Source: Telopea speciosissima
Lineage: Eukaryota; Streptophyta; Magnoliopsida; Proteales; Proteaceae
Length of the DNA: 64,000 nucleotides
Assembly (NCBI RefSeq): GCF_018873765.1
Contig: NC_057918.1
Coordinates: 43,625,871 to 43,689,870 of the forward strand
Direction of reading: 5' to 3'
The notes under the pieces were generated by a model. It was not told the DNA's origin and ran no database searches. It saw only the letters and a program-made list of their open reading frames with translations. Within the stretch, counting starts at the first letter, position 1. Each line of letters opens with the position of its first letter. Of the stretch, positions 1 to 11,107 are shown piece after piece. A program made the translations under genes and the position numbers.

Positions 1-58
1 TTTTGTATGATACCATTCTCTTGTAATAGGTTTTGTGAGGTGGTTAGGCTACAATCAA

Positions 59-3000
59 ATGGATAGGAGTTGGATTCATAGATCACGAGATCGTATATTC
101 CGTGCGGGTGATCAATATGAAGCTGGTGTAAATGGTTTCCTGGACTTTGCTTTTTCCACAGTACCCATAGGGGAGAAGATTTCATGCCGTGTATAATTTG
201 CATTAATCAACGACTGGGAACACGAGATGAAGTGTTTGAGCACTTGATAGTTGATGGAATTATGGCTGGCTATACGGTGTGGAGTTCCCATGGGGAAATT
301 ATACCTTCAAATACCACAATAATAGAAAATATTGTGGTTGATGAAGAGATTGTTAACATAAATGACATACTTCAAGATGTGTTTCCTGGTGAAGCCTTTG
401 AAGGAGCTGGTGGTAGTAGCACAAGTGGACACATAGAGGGAATAGGAAATGAGTCAGAAAAATTGGATAGATTGATGCAAGAAGCAGAGAAGGCATTGTA
501 TCCAGAATGCAACGAGTTCACAAAATTGTCATTTACTGTTGCACTATATCACATAAAGTGCCTATGCAGTTGGAGTGACAAGTCCTTCTCTATGTTGTTG
601 GATTTATTGAAGAAAGCACTACCACAAAATAATACCTTGCCGAATTCTTTATATGAAGCAAAGAAGATGCTTAAAGATTTGGGACTCAGTTACAACAAGA
701 TCGATGCATGCCCCAACGATTGTATGCTATATTGGAAGGATGCATCTAATGAAAAGTCTTGTCTCAAATGTGGGGCATCAAGATATTCACCCAAATCCAA
801 AGCTCCAGCAAAAACATTACGCCACTTTCCTTTGATACCAAGGCTTCAAAGATTATATAAGTCATCAGTAACATCATCTGAAATGAGATGGCATAAAGAT
901 GGACGTATGGATGATGGAAAAATACGTCATCCTGCAGATGCAGAAGCATGGAAGGATTTTGACAGACTGCATCCAACTTTTAGTGCGGATCCCCGAAATG
1001 TTAGGTTGGGGCTTTCAAGTGATGGATTTAATCCTTTTAATGATATTAAGAATTCATATAGCATTTGGCCTGTTATTGTGGTGCCATATAATCTGCCACC
1101 ATGGAAGTGCATGAAACAAACATCGTTCATGTTGACATTACTAATTCCAGGTAAAAATCAGCCTGGAAATGATATAGATGTTTATTTACAGCCTTTGATT
1201 GATGAATTAAAATTATTGTGGGATGGTGTTGACACCTATGATTCATTGAAGAAAGAGTCATTCCATTTACGTGCCTGCCTCTTATGGACAATCAACGACT
1301 TTCCTGCATATGCCAATCTTTCAGGCTGGAGCACCAAGGGTGCATTGGCGTGCCCTTGTTGCAACAAAGAGACCATGTCAACTTGGTTGAAACACAGCCA
1401 TAAGCAATGTTACCTAGGCCATCGTCGATTCCTAGAAGGAAATCATAAATTTCGATTGGATAAGAGAGGTTTCAATGGTTGTGTTGAGTTTGGGGTAGCA
1501 CCACAGCCCCTTTCAGGCATTGCTTCGCTAGCTCAAATGGAAGGTGTAGAATTTCCTACATTTGGTAAGGGATCTGATAAGAATGATACCGGTAAACGAA
1601 AGAGAGTTGGAGGTCGAACTGAACTACCTTTTAATTGGAAGAAGAGAAGTGTATTCTTTGAGTTGCCATATTGGAAGCATAATCTACTCCGTCATAATCT
1701 GGATGTCATGCATATAGAAAAGAATGTGTGTGACAACATCATTGGTACACTGTTGGAATTAAAAGATAGATCAAAAGATAAGTTGGAGGCCCGACTAGAT
1801 TTGCAAGACATGAACATTAGACCATCTTTGCATCCGCAGAGGATAGAGGGGAGCACTAAAGTGATTATACCTCCAGCAAGCTATACAATGTCTAAGGTAG
1901 AAAAAGAACAGTTTTGCAAAGCTTTAGATGGTTTGAAGGTGCCTGATGGGTATTCTGGAAATCTATCACGTTGTTGTGAAAGTTCTGAAAGGGATATGTC
2001 CGGAATGAAGAGCCATGATTGTCATGTTTTAATGCAACAACTCCTTCCTCTATCAATACGGGTACATCCAACGAAGAATGTTAAGTTGGTGTTGTTGTCA
2101 TTGTGCGCTTTCTTTCGATGTGTATGTGCGAAAGTTGCTAAAACCGAAGATTTGAACCAACTTGAAGCCAGTATTGCAGAAACCCTATGCAATCTAGAGA
2201 GGATCTTCCCTCCTACATTCTTTGATGTTATGGTTCATCTAATGGTTCATTTACCATGGGAGATATTATTGGGTGGACCCGTCCACTATAGGTGGATGTA
2301 TCCTTTTGAAAGGTTAGTCATTAATATCCTTGCTGCAAGTTCACATGTTTGTTTTATCTTTTACATTTTTGTTCCCATGTACTAATTATGCGTATCAATA
2401 GGTTCAACAAGACCCTCAAGGATTACATGCGTAATGCAAGGCACCCAGAAGGGTCTATTGTAGAGGGATACATTGCAAATGAATGTTTGCAATTTTGTGC
2501 CCCGCATATCAAAGGACTCGAGACCCGATTAACCCGTCCAAAGAGGAATGTTGATAACGAACATCTACAGGTAGAGCACAACATTGGGTATTCTCATGCA
2601 AAGGTAGACCATTAGGGCGTGCTGCGATGGTGCGATTAGAGTGGAAAGAGATTGTACAAGCGCATCGATATGTTCTATTGCATTACGAACCCATTGATAC
2701 ATATCGAAAGTAAGTGTCATGATTAATGTTACTTCACTTCAAGTCTTTATTCCAACTTTAATAAGACTTCTCTAATTGTAGGCTCCATTTGGAAGAGCTA
2801 AAAGAGAACCTAGGCCATAGGGTTCGACAAGAACAAAGAGATAAGGTGCATGCAGAGCAATTCACAGAATGGTTTAGAAGTCATGTAAGCAGTATTAAAT
2901 TTTTTTGCTTTAATCTATTTAATATTGAAAAAACATACATTTGATTATCTCCATAACAACTAATGTTGAATCAAATAGGTGGACAAGCTACGCGAAAGTG

Positions 3001-3647
3001 GAGAAATCATACCTCCCATTATTCAAAGGCTAGCCCAGGGTCCCAATCGGGAAGTAAAAAAGTATAAGGGGTACATATTGAATGGTATACGTTTCCACAC
3101 CAAGGATCGTGAAGCTAATCGACGAACCCAAAATAGCGGCGTCTTAGTAACCTCAATAACATCAAGCAACCCTCATCGTAGAGATACTCGACCTTGTGAT
3201 GGAAATGTGCATTACTATGGTGTGTTGAAGGAAGTTGTTGAGATGGAATATTCAGCGGACCTAAAAGTAATGCTATTCCATTGTGATTGGGTTGAAACAA
3301 GGGATAGGGCAGTGTTCAAAGAACCTATTGGCTTTACACGGGTGAACTTCAATCATTTAATGCATACCGGTCGACATTTATCTGATGACCCATTTGTCTT
3401 TCCTAGCCAATCAGAGCAAGTATTTTATGTGTCCGACCCCCGCAACAAAGGCTGGGCTATTGCTCTCAGTGCATCAGTGCGCGATGTATTTGATACGAAT
3501 GTTGTTGTGGAAGAATACTTTACTCAAGATTATCAACATATGAACATGCAGACTAGGGATCTGAGACGAGTAAATATTGGTGGTGTTGATCTTAGTTGGG
3601 AAAGGACAGACTTAGAAGGAACAACAGTTGATGCAACTCTCCAATAA
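59..3647 (+). pseudogene. TNP2-like CACTA transposase, frameshifted
   Basis: This is the element's transposase, which binds the element ends and catalyses cut-and-paste transposition in the nucleus. Domains read in order: Transpos_assoc (from the ATG at 59, MDRSWIHRSRDR), Transposase_21/TNP2 (about 900-1800, including HNLDVMHIEKNVCDN), DUF4218 (about 2010-2500) and DUF4216 (about 3200-3480). Inferred exons are 59-2312, 2402-2708, 2783-2885 and 2979-3647, each with GT...AG borders; intron 1 (2313-2401) falls inside DUF4218. Two breaks are visible. Near position 185 the Transpos_assoc frame runs into a stop while the next frame continues the same domain. Near 2600 the frame changes again after YSHA, where one base appears lost. 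Domain order and length match full-length plant TNP2 proteins. Identity is certain; inactivity is inferred. Confidence 0.88.
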
Positions 3648-3810
3648 TAATCTGATAATTATTTTATGGATTGTATATCTTTTTATTATTATGACTTTTC
3701 AAGGCAAGGTGTTTATTGTGCTAAACTTTTATTTATTTATGTAAGTTCATAATTGATATATCTGATATACTTACTGTGATTGTGATCTTGTTCCAATGCA
3801 GGTTTAGGAG

Positions 3811-5731
3811 ATGAATGAGCACCAGAGTTCCGGGGGCCCTAATACTAGCTCTGAGGGCCCTAGTATTAATTCTGAGGGCCATAGTTCGTCATCGTTATCT
3901 AGAAGTATAACTTTCAGTTTCTAATTTTAAAAATATAATAATTATGCTAATTACTAAATGAATACCATTTTGCTTACTAATAATGTCATATTTTTTTTAT
4001 TGTAGGGCGTAAGAGAGGCCATACAAGAGCCTTCCATGTCTATAATAGGCCAAGTACTGATAAAAAAGATATGCGGATAAATGATTTTGATGTTATAATT
4101 GGTGATTACGGAGCTGAATTTGCCACATTCTGTGGTACTCTTGCTAGGACCCCAACACTACTACCGTTAGATTATCATGATTGGAGATTGATTCCGAAGC
4201 ATTACAAAGAAGATACATGGGATAGGATTAAGGTATGGTGATATCACATCTTATATGTATGTATAAAGGAACTAAGAATGCATAGATATATATGTTGTTA
4301 TTATTGATGAGTTTATACTTCTATCTACTAATTCAATATGTTTAATAGGAAAAGTATAATGTGTCGGACTCAGCCCAACATGTTGTGTTAATGAGAATTG
4401 GCCACTCATGGCGGGATTACAAGGGAGAACTGAAAAAAATGACAGAGGAAAAATATCCTAATCTATTGATTGCCCCTCGCCCTATGAATCCTGTAGAAAT
4501 TCCACAAACTCAGTGGGAGTACCTCCTTGGGAGGTGGACATCTTCACAATGGCAGGTAATATGATTTTTTTTAATCAATGTATTAACATAATTTCATTTG
4601 ATTGAAATAATTATGATACATATTTTGCTTATGGGTTTTATGTATGATAGGATAAATCTAAAAAGAATAAAGAGAGTAGATCGAAACAAACTATGTCTCA
4701 TACAGCCGGCAGGAGGAGCTTTGCACAGGTGGCTGAAGACATGAGGGTTGAAGACCCAGATGGCGAGGGACCTTCCAGAGTACAATTATTTAAGAGAACT
4801 CATACAAGGAGAGATGGCAGCATCATAGATCAGGTTGCGAGAGAAATCATAGTAAGTATTCCAAGGCTGTTGTTTGATAGTAATCTCAACCCCTTTCATT
4901 CACTGTTGCTGTATTTTTTGAAAGCAATTCATTATCAGATTTTGGGACCCTATTTTTTTCCTTTTTCTCTTCTCAATTTGTGATGCTTGAGATTTTTCCG
5001 AGTGAGTCATATATGTTCCTTTTTTGTGCATGTTTTTTTCCTCCCTCTCTCTGTTGGTTCTTCCTTTCGGAGTTCTTTCTTGTCTCATATTTGTATGTCT
5101 TCGAGATCAATGAAATTTTTATGATTATTTAATAAAAAGAGAAGGAGAAATAGAGAAAGAGGGAGAGGAATGAGTACTAAGTATGGAATGTATGTTCTTT
5201 TCTATTCTGATGTCAACCTATTTTACATTGGTTTGTAGAACAAGATTGATGAGAAATTGGAGGAACAACCCCCAGAAATGAGAGAAATGAAACCTGTCCA
5301 AGACAAAGCGTTTGTGGCAGTGGTCGACCCAGATTCAAGTGGCCGAGTGTTTGGTCAAGGCTTAGGTGTAAAGCCGACTACTTTTGGCACCACACCCAGA
5401 AATATTGAGGCAAGACGACAACAAGAAGAATCGCAAAGAGAAGTACGAGAATTGAGGGAAGAGCTTAGAACTGTGAGAGAAGAATTGACAGAAATGGGCA
5501 CTTTGAAAGAAAAGTTGGTAGAAATGGATACTTTGAAAGAAAGGTTGACAGAAATGGATGCAATGAAGCGCCAAATAGAAATTATCACCCAAGGGCTCTT
5601 GGGTAGAGGTAGTTCACAGTGTTCAGTTAACTTATGTAAGTTACAAATTATTAAATTTTATTGGTTTGTTTATCTTAAGTATTATATAGATTAATCTTGA
5701 TCACAAATCAATTTGAACAGCTGATAATTGA
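3811..5731 (+). CDS. TNP1/Transposase_24-like CACTA accessory protein
   Basis: Second gene of the CACTA element, resembling the plant Transposase_24 (Ptta/En/Spm) family, presumed to bind element ends and assist the transposase. Inferred exons: 3811-3904, 4006-4232, 4349-4555, 4651-4851, 5239-~5635 and ~5721-5731, each bounded by GT and AG and keeping one frame. The first exon is Ser/Gly-rich. The conserved core reads through WRLIPKHYK, RIGHSWRDYKGELKK and QWEYLLGRWTSSQW. After a basic linker with SFAQVAEDMR comes a terminal coiled coil (about 5430-5590) built from near-repeats of EMDTLKERLT. The last intron and stop are the weakest part of the model. No internal stop was seen within the chosen exons. 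It starts 164 bp after the transposase stop, on the same strand. Confidence 0.72.
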
Positions 5732-8700
5732 GGCCGTTGCATAAGCTGGCTTAGATTTTGACAGTCTATCTATACAGGTAAACTTTCAGGCCCTCTTTCT
5801 TACATCCATCAATTCTATGTTAGGTTGAGACTAAAAATATATCACAAGTAAAGATTGCAGGACAAATCCTTAGGAACCAGAATAGAGAGATCTGAAATAA
5901 CTTGAAACTGAGGAATCTGATGGGGTTGTAATCTAGGTTGGAGGACAATATGGAATAGGGAAATAAACCGTCAAAATATGGTTCCAATCCAATGGTTGGA
6001 TCTGAAGTTGTAGCACTGCCTAGAAAATAGAGACTTTTTGAAAAACAAATTTAGAAACCTTGTAGAAAATAGAAAGTAAGGATCAATATTAGAACATAGG
6101 ACAATTTTAGTAACAATGAAGGACAAATTAGTTAGTGAGACTGGAAAATAGTAACTAGATAGCAGAAAATAAATTTAGAATAAGTAGTACTGTTGCAACA
6201 GAACTAATGAATAGGCAGTGTACTGCCAACAAAATGTGAAATCAATGGAAGGAAGTTGTGTCTTCAAGACCATGGCTGCATTGTTTCTGGCATTATATGT
6301 TTCAAACAAATTTAACCTCAAAATTTTTCTTTTCCGGGGTTTTTACTTGGAACAAATGGAGTCTAAATGGAATATAGGAACTAACAATTTAGGGATAAAG
6401 GCAATAAGCAGAAATCCCGGGTTGCTTTATTTTCTTCCATTCAGTTTCTGAGAAAATTATTTCTGTATTCGTTTATTGAGATTTAAGCAGATTTATTTGG
6501 TCTTATTTTTTGGTTCCATGCTTTAATCCTATTCATTCACTTGAAGAGAGTTTTATATATTTCTGTAACATTATTTTTATTTTTAAATGTTTTCTTTCTT
6601 GATTCCCTGGTTCTTCTTTTATGAACTTAATCATTCCTGCTGCGTTTCCAGTTTCGTTTCAGATTTGAGTGTTCTACTTCGTTTTGGAACTGGTTCCTTC
6701 TTCTTCCCTGCATATTTCTCTCAGTAATGGGGCTTTGCTTCGTTCCTTCTTTCTTGAGTGTTCTGTTGCGTTTCAGATCTGAATGTCTAGCTTCATTTTT
6801 TATCTAAATGTTCTTTTTAGCATCAGAATCCCATCATCGTTCTGGCATTCTTCTCTGTTTGTTTGATCACCGCTGCTCTCCTTCTCGTTGCTTCTGAGTT
6901 GACTCTCTGCTGCTAGCTCCTTCCTTCGCTGGTTTCAGACTTCTACTTTGTTCAGATATGTTCGGCTGTGTTTTAGTTATATGGTGAAAGCACCATTGTA
7001 GGAGATGGTGGTGTTGCGACAGAATCGAGGGCGAGGGAGTCGGGAGTGGGGACCGGATAAAGTCCTGTTTTTTCTTCTGACGGAAGTGTTCATAAACAGT
7101 AAAAGCAATAAATTTTTGCCCTGCCAAATGTGCTCACTGAGCAGTTTTTGACCCAGAACTACTCTCTCCGAGTAGAAAAACAGACCAGCTTGCCAAATGC
7201 AATTCTGCTCACAATCTGCTTTTGTGAGCAAGAAAACAATAAAATTACTTTCAGTGAGTGTAACCAAACACGGCCTTGGAGTAAGAGAGTGATAAGGGGT
7301 ATGAGTGGAATGAATTGGCTTGGTTAAGATATTTCTCTCTCAACCACAATAGCTCTCTTCATCCTTTTTGCTCTAAGTTGTTATCTCCCTCTCATTAACT
7401 TCTCTATTCCCCTCCTACAGCTATTACTCTTTTCCCCTTCTTTGCTCCTACTATTTCTCTTTAAACTAATCTTCTTTTCTTCTCCATCCTATCCATTGGT
7501 TTAAAGCTCAAATCCTATTTCAGGAAAGACTTATCTCTCTCTCTCTCTCTCCAATCAACTTCACCCATCAACTCTCTCCAATCAACTTAATCCATCAATT
7601 TCAAATACTTAGTTTTTTTATGTCTGATTTCTTGTTGTAAGAATTATTTATATCAGACAATTATTGCTTAAATTCTGAACCATTAGATCTAGATTCAGAT
7701 CTGGCCATATCAACATAAAAAACTGACCGTTAGATTTAAGATCAGCAGTATGTATGGGAAAGAGGTGAGCATCCAAGTGATGATAATTAGCTTCTTCCTC
7801 AAGAAGAAATTGCTCTCAGTTCATGAATCATATTATATTCTCTTCATTTCCTGTGTACCAGAAACCGTAGTTTCATTGGAGGATGAAACAGTATTTGTCA
7901 ACTATTGGACTCCTTGATCTCATGAAGAGTATCTTGTAGCAGAGACTAATAAAAAGCAATCTAGAATGTTGATTGTGAGTGAATTGGTTAATTAGTTGTT
8001 TCAAAAAGCCCTTCCTCTGGAGCTTACTAGGGGATGATTGCTAATACAATTGCTATTTATTGCCAAGAGATTCCTTGGTTATGGAAACAATATGGGTTGA
8101 ATGACAACAATCCACCATCAGATTAAAATGTTTTCTTTTTAATCTGATTGCTTATAGGGGTTATGACTTTAAAATCCTTTTTCATTTTGATTTGATGACA
8201 TTGAACCCTTCACTATATTATGATGATAATTCACCTGCCATGGTAGGCAATCTATTTCTCTGTCCTTATCCATTCTAAGTCTCTCCAAAATGCAGAGCAT
8301 GAATGATATGAGACTCTCCAAGATGGCAAAAATTGGAAGTATCAAGTTCTTGTTAATTGGTTCTCTAGATATAGATTCTTTAAATCTGTGCTTTCTGCTC
8401 ATTTTGTTTATTAGCTTTTTCCTATCATAGTTCAATATGTTTCCGTCCTTCCCCTTCTGAACTTTTTTACCTTGATATTCTCAAGGGCCTTTCTTGGTTG
8501 CTTGTTAGTAGCTGAAGATGGGTTTTGATAGCTCGTTTCATACTTCTACTAGAAAACTAGAAATCCTCACCCAAAAACCAAAAGAATGGGATGCTTGACA
8601 GTAGATTTTCCATTCTCAACTCAGTTCCCTCCCCCCACCCTTCTGTTTATATATTGCCTTTTTTTGCTTTTCTTTATAAGCCATCATGTCTCTTTCATAA

Positions 8701-10639
8701 CCACTCTTGATTCCCATAAGTAGTAGGTTAGAGCTTTAAGAGTCAAAATCTCAACCTTATGCTGAAGAAGGCAGCAGTCAGGGTACTGGGTATGTAGTCT
8801 GTTCTAAAACTCCTGGATTCGACATATTCTATTCCATAAAGTGGTAGTTACTAGAAATTCAGAATTTGGTATCATTCGACACTTATACAACTCAGACTAT
8901 ATGGTTACCTCTTTCTACACTTCTTAAGTTTCCTATGCTGTGCAACGGGGTTTTGGAAATGTCTGCAGTTTCTGCTTTCCTTATTGTACATCTTGACAAG
9001 CTACTATTTATATTCAGTTTAAAGACAACCAGCTGTTATCAAAAAAAGAAGATAGGACCACACGTAGGACCAGGATCTGATTGAAGGATTTGAAGAAAAC
9101 TGAGAAACTAAATAGATTCAAAAAATTTAATGCAGTTTTTAAAAAAATGGTTTTTCTGTTTTTACTAAACACTACCCAATGATTGTATTCATGAGGGAAT
9201 AATTTACTGATTTTAGAAATTAGAGAGGGGAAGAAGAGACGTAAATAAACAGGGGTTCTAAAAGATGTCTGAACTTAGGAAACTCTAATTAAGCTGGACT
9301 GTAACTTCAGCAATAGAATTGCTTGGGTCTACTTATGATTTCCAGGCCAGAAAATAATATCTTAATAAGGCTAGAGGAGGTATCGTAGGCTGGTTGCTTG
9401 TAATTCATATATCTTGATAAGGATAAAAAATATTAGACTATTGTTAGGATTCAAGAGAGATTAGCAACATAAACACCAAATCTAAGAAGAGACCAAACTA
9501 ATATGAATAAGATATTGTCAAATGATGCAGGTTGGAAATTGATAGAAAAATAGGGTATGTGCTTGGTTTGGAATCAGATAAGCCAAGAAGTAAAGAGGAA
9601 GAAGTACGAGAAGAAGGCAAGAAGGAGGACGAGAAGAAATTAGAATGGAGAAGAACAGCAGGTTCACACCGTGATGAATAGCTCATACGAGTTGAGCGGG
9701 GACATGCACCACAGATACTAAACAAACAATTGATTCAATCCATTCAACTCAAGTATGTTCAATGGGTTACAATTTTATATAAAGAAAAAAAAAAAGACTC
9801 ATAATCATATCCTAAAAGCGAAGTTAAGAACTACTAGAACTCTATTCCCTTAAAGAGAGGATTTTTATGCCCTTTTCTGCTTGTCCTTTTTCTCCCCCAT
9901 CTTCAAAGTAGTTGAGTGACCTTGATTGTGGCTCTAACTAGTTTTTAAAATGCATTGAATGCCATTGTAACATCACCTTTCACTAACAGATTGTTTCTTT
10001 TGTGTTTCTCTTTTTCTTATACCGTTGCGTAAGATTGACTCAGTGGGCAAGGTCGGAGAGGTGGTTGGTTGCTCTTGTGTCATTGTAAAGGTGAGTAAAA
10101 ACTACAATGAAGTTCATGTTAACCCATTTTCTAGTTTAGCATAAATCTGATTTCTTTCTCTTATGGTTTCCCATCTTCCTACGATGTGCAGGACTATAGG
10201 GAAGAATTTGAGGGTCTTAATATCGTCCAGGAGTATGTGAAGTCATATTATGTTAATGCACTAAGAATTGAAAGATATATTGTTTGAGGTTTTTGACCTG
10301 GAGTCGATCAATGGGAACCTTTCTTTTTATTTTTCCCTTTTGTTATTTGTAGTTGATAATTAGAATGGACTAAATACAGTTATTTTTTGTTGGTGGTTGT
10401 GAACCAAGAGGGTTTATCATTTTTTCTTGTTAAGTTGAGATTGAATTAATACTTTTTTAATGTTTGGTATTTCATATTAGTGGATGTTGGGCATTAGTAA
10501 AATTACTGCTTTGTGGATTAATGTGTATTTTTATGGTTTGAAATGAATATATATTATATATGAAACAGGGGGGGTGTAGGGTGGTCATGCAGGCTATGCT
10601 GCAGCATAGAGAACAAATTCTTAAAAAAAAAAAATATTA
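5732..10639 (+). other. CACTA interior without a recognisable gene
   Basis: About 4.9 kb of AT-rich DNA between the coding part and the subterminal repeats. I see no ORF with a recognisable domain. A stretch at 7110-7280 ends with a CAAACACGGCC motif like many MITE termini, but no matching opposite end was found. Two short exon-like pieces near 10030-10080 and 10192-10287 are separated by a GT...AG interval and could be a terminal exon pair reading to a TGA at about 10287, but no homology was recognised. The rest looks like transcribed but untranslated or inserted DNA. Confidence 0.4.
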
Positions 10640-11091
10640 CTTTTGACGGCATTATATAACAAATGTCACAATAATAAAAGCCCCCATATATGACGGCGTT
10701 TATGAAACGCCGCTGCCATATGTTTTACCGGCGTTTATAAACAACTGCCGCAAACAACATATATTTAGCAACATATACCGGCGTTTAAGACACGCCGCCA
10801 TAGGGTATTTTACCGGCGTTTATGTAAACATGCCGCAAATAAATAATATTATACCAACGTTTACCAATCTATAGCGGCGTGTCCCAAAACGCCGTGATAA
10901 AGTATATATGGCGACATTTACTAACAAACGTTGGCGAAAGTATACCTACACGGGCATATCGCATAAACGCCATGATACATTTCCGGCGGTACATTTGACG
11001 ACATATGTGCGGCATTTATTACAAACGCCGCTGAAGCATATAGCGGCATTTTTGTAAGCTATGGCGGCACTTACAAAACGCCGCAAAAGAC
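10640..11091 (+). repeat. CACTA subterminal repeat array
   Basis: About 450 bp packed with short GC-rich units in both orientations, mainly variants of CGGCGTTTAT and its complement AAACGCCG, set in AT-rich spacers. I count at least a dozen recognisable copies, many in head-to-head pairs that could form small hairpins (for example 10693-10713). In En/Spm such subterminal motifs are the binding sites of the TNPA-like protein, so this array is the likely cis-acting end region. It stops just before the terminal inverted repeat. Confidence 0.85.
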
Positions 11092-11092
11092 G

Positions 11093-11107
11093 TCTTTTCT
11101 TGTAGTG
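11093..11107 (+). repeat. CACTA 3' terminal inverted repeat
   Basis: TCTTTTCTTGTAGTG; its reverse complement starts CACTACAAGAAAAGA, the canonical terminus. It is followed directly by AAT, which is part of the interrupted copia reading frame and is the expected 3-bp target duplication (11108-11110). The partner TIR is outside the window. Confidence 0.9.

Larger units (their letters stand above)
1..11107 (+). mobile_element. CACTA (En/Spm) DNA transposon, 3' part
   Basis: The window opens inside a CACTA-superfamily transposon. Seen directly: a TNP2-type transposase gene (59-3647), a second TNP1/Transposase_24-like gene (3811-5731), about 4.8 kb of non-coding interior, an array of short subterminal repeats (10640-11091), and a right terminus at 11093-11107 ending CTTGTAGTG, the reverse complement of the CACTACAAG start that defines the superfamily. 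Immediately after the terminus, at 11108, copia integrase coding sequence begins, so the boundary is exact to the base. The 5' terminus was not found and must lie left of the window. Two frameshifts in the transposase make this copy unlikely to be autonomous. An alternative, two abutting CACTA copies, is less likely because both genes lie in the expected order and on the same strand. Confidence 0.9.

Noticed and set aside
5355..5592. Two overlapping minus-strand ORFs of about 76 codons
   Set aside because: Antisense shadows of the repeated coiled-coil coding region of the CACTA accessory protein.
7110..7285. Possible MITE ending in CAAACACGGCC
   Set aside because: Only one terminus-like end was found; no inverted partner or target duplication could be located.
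9498..9725. Ser-rich 75-codon minus-strand ORF
   Set aside because: Low complexity, antisense to a GAAGAAG-rich stretch, with no motif or splice context.
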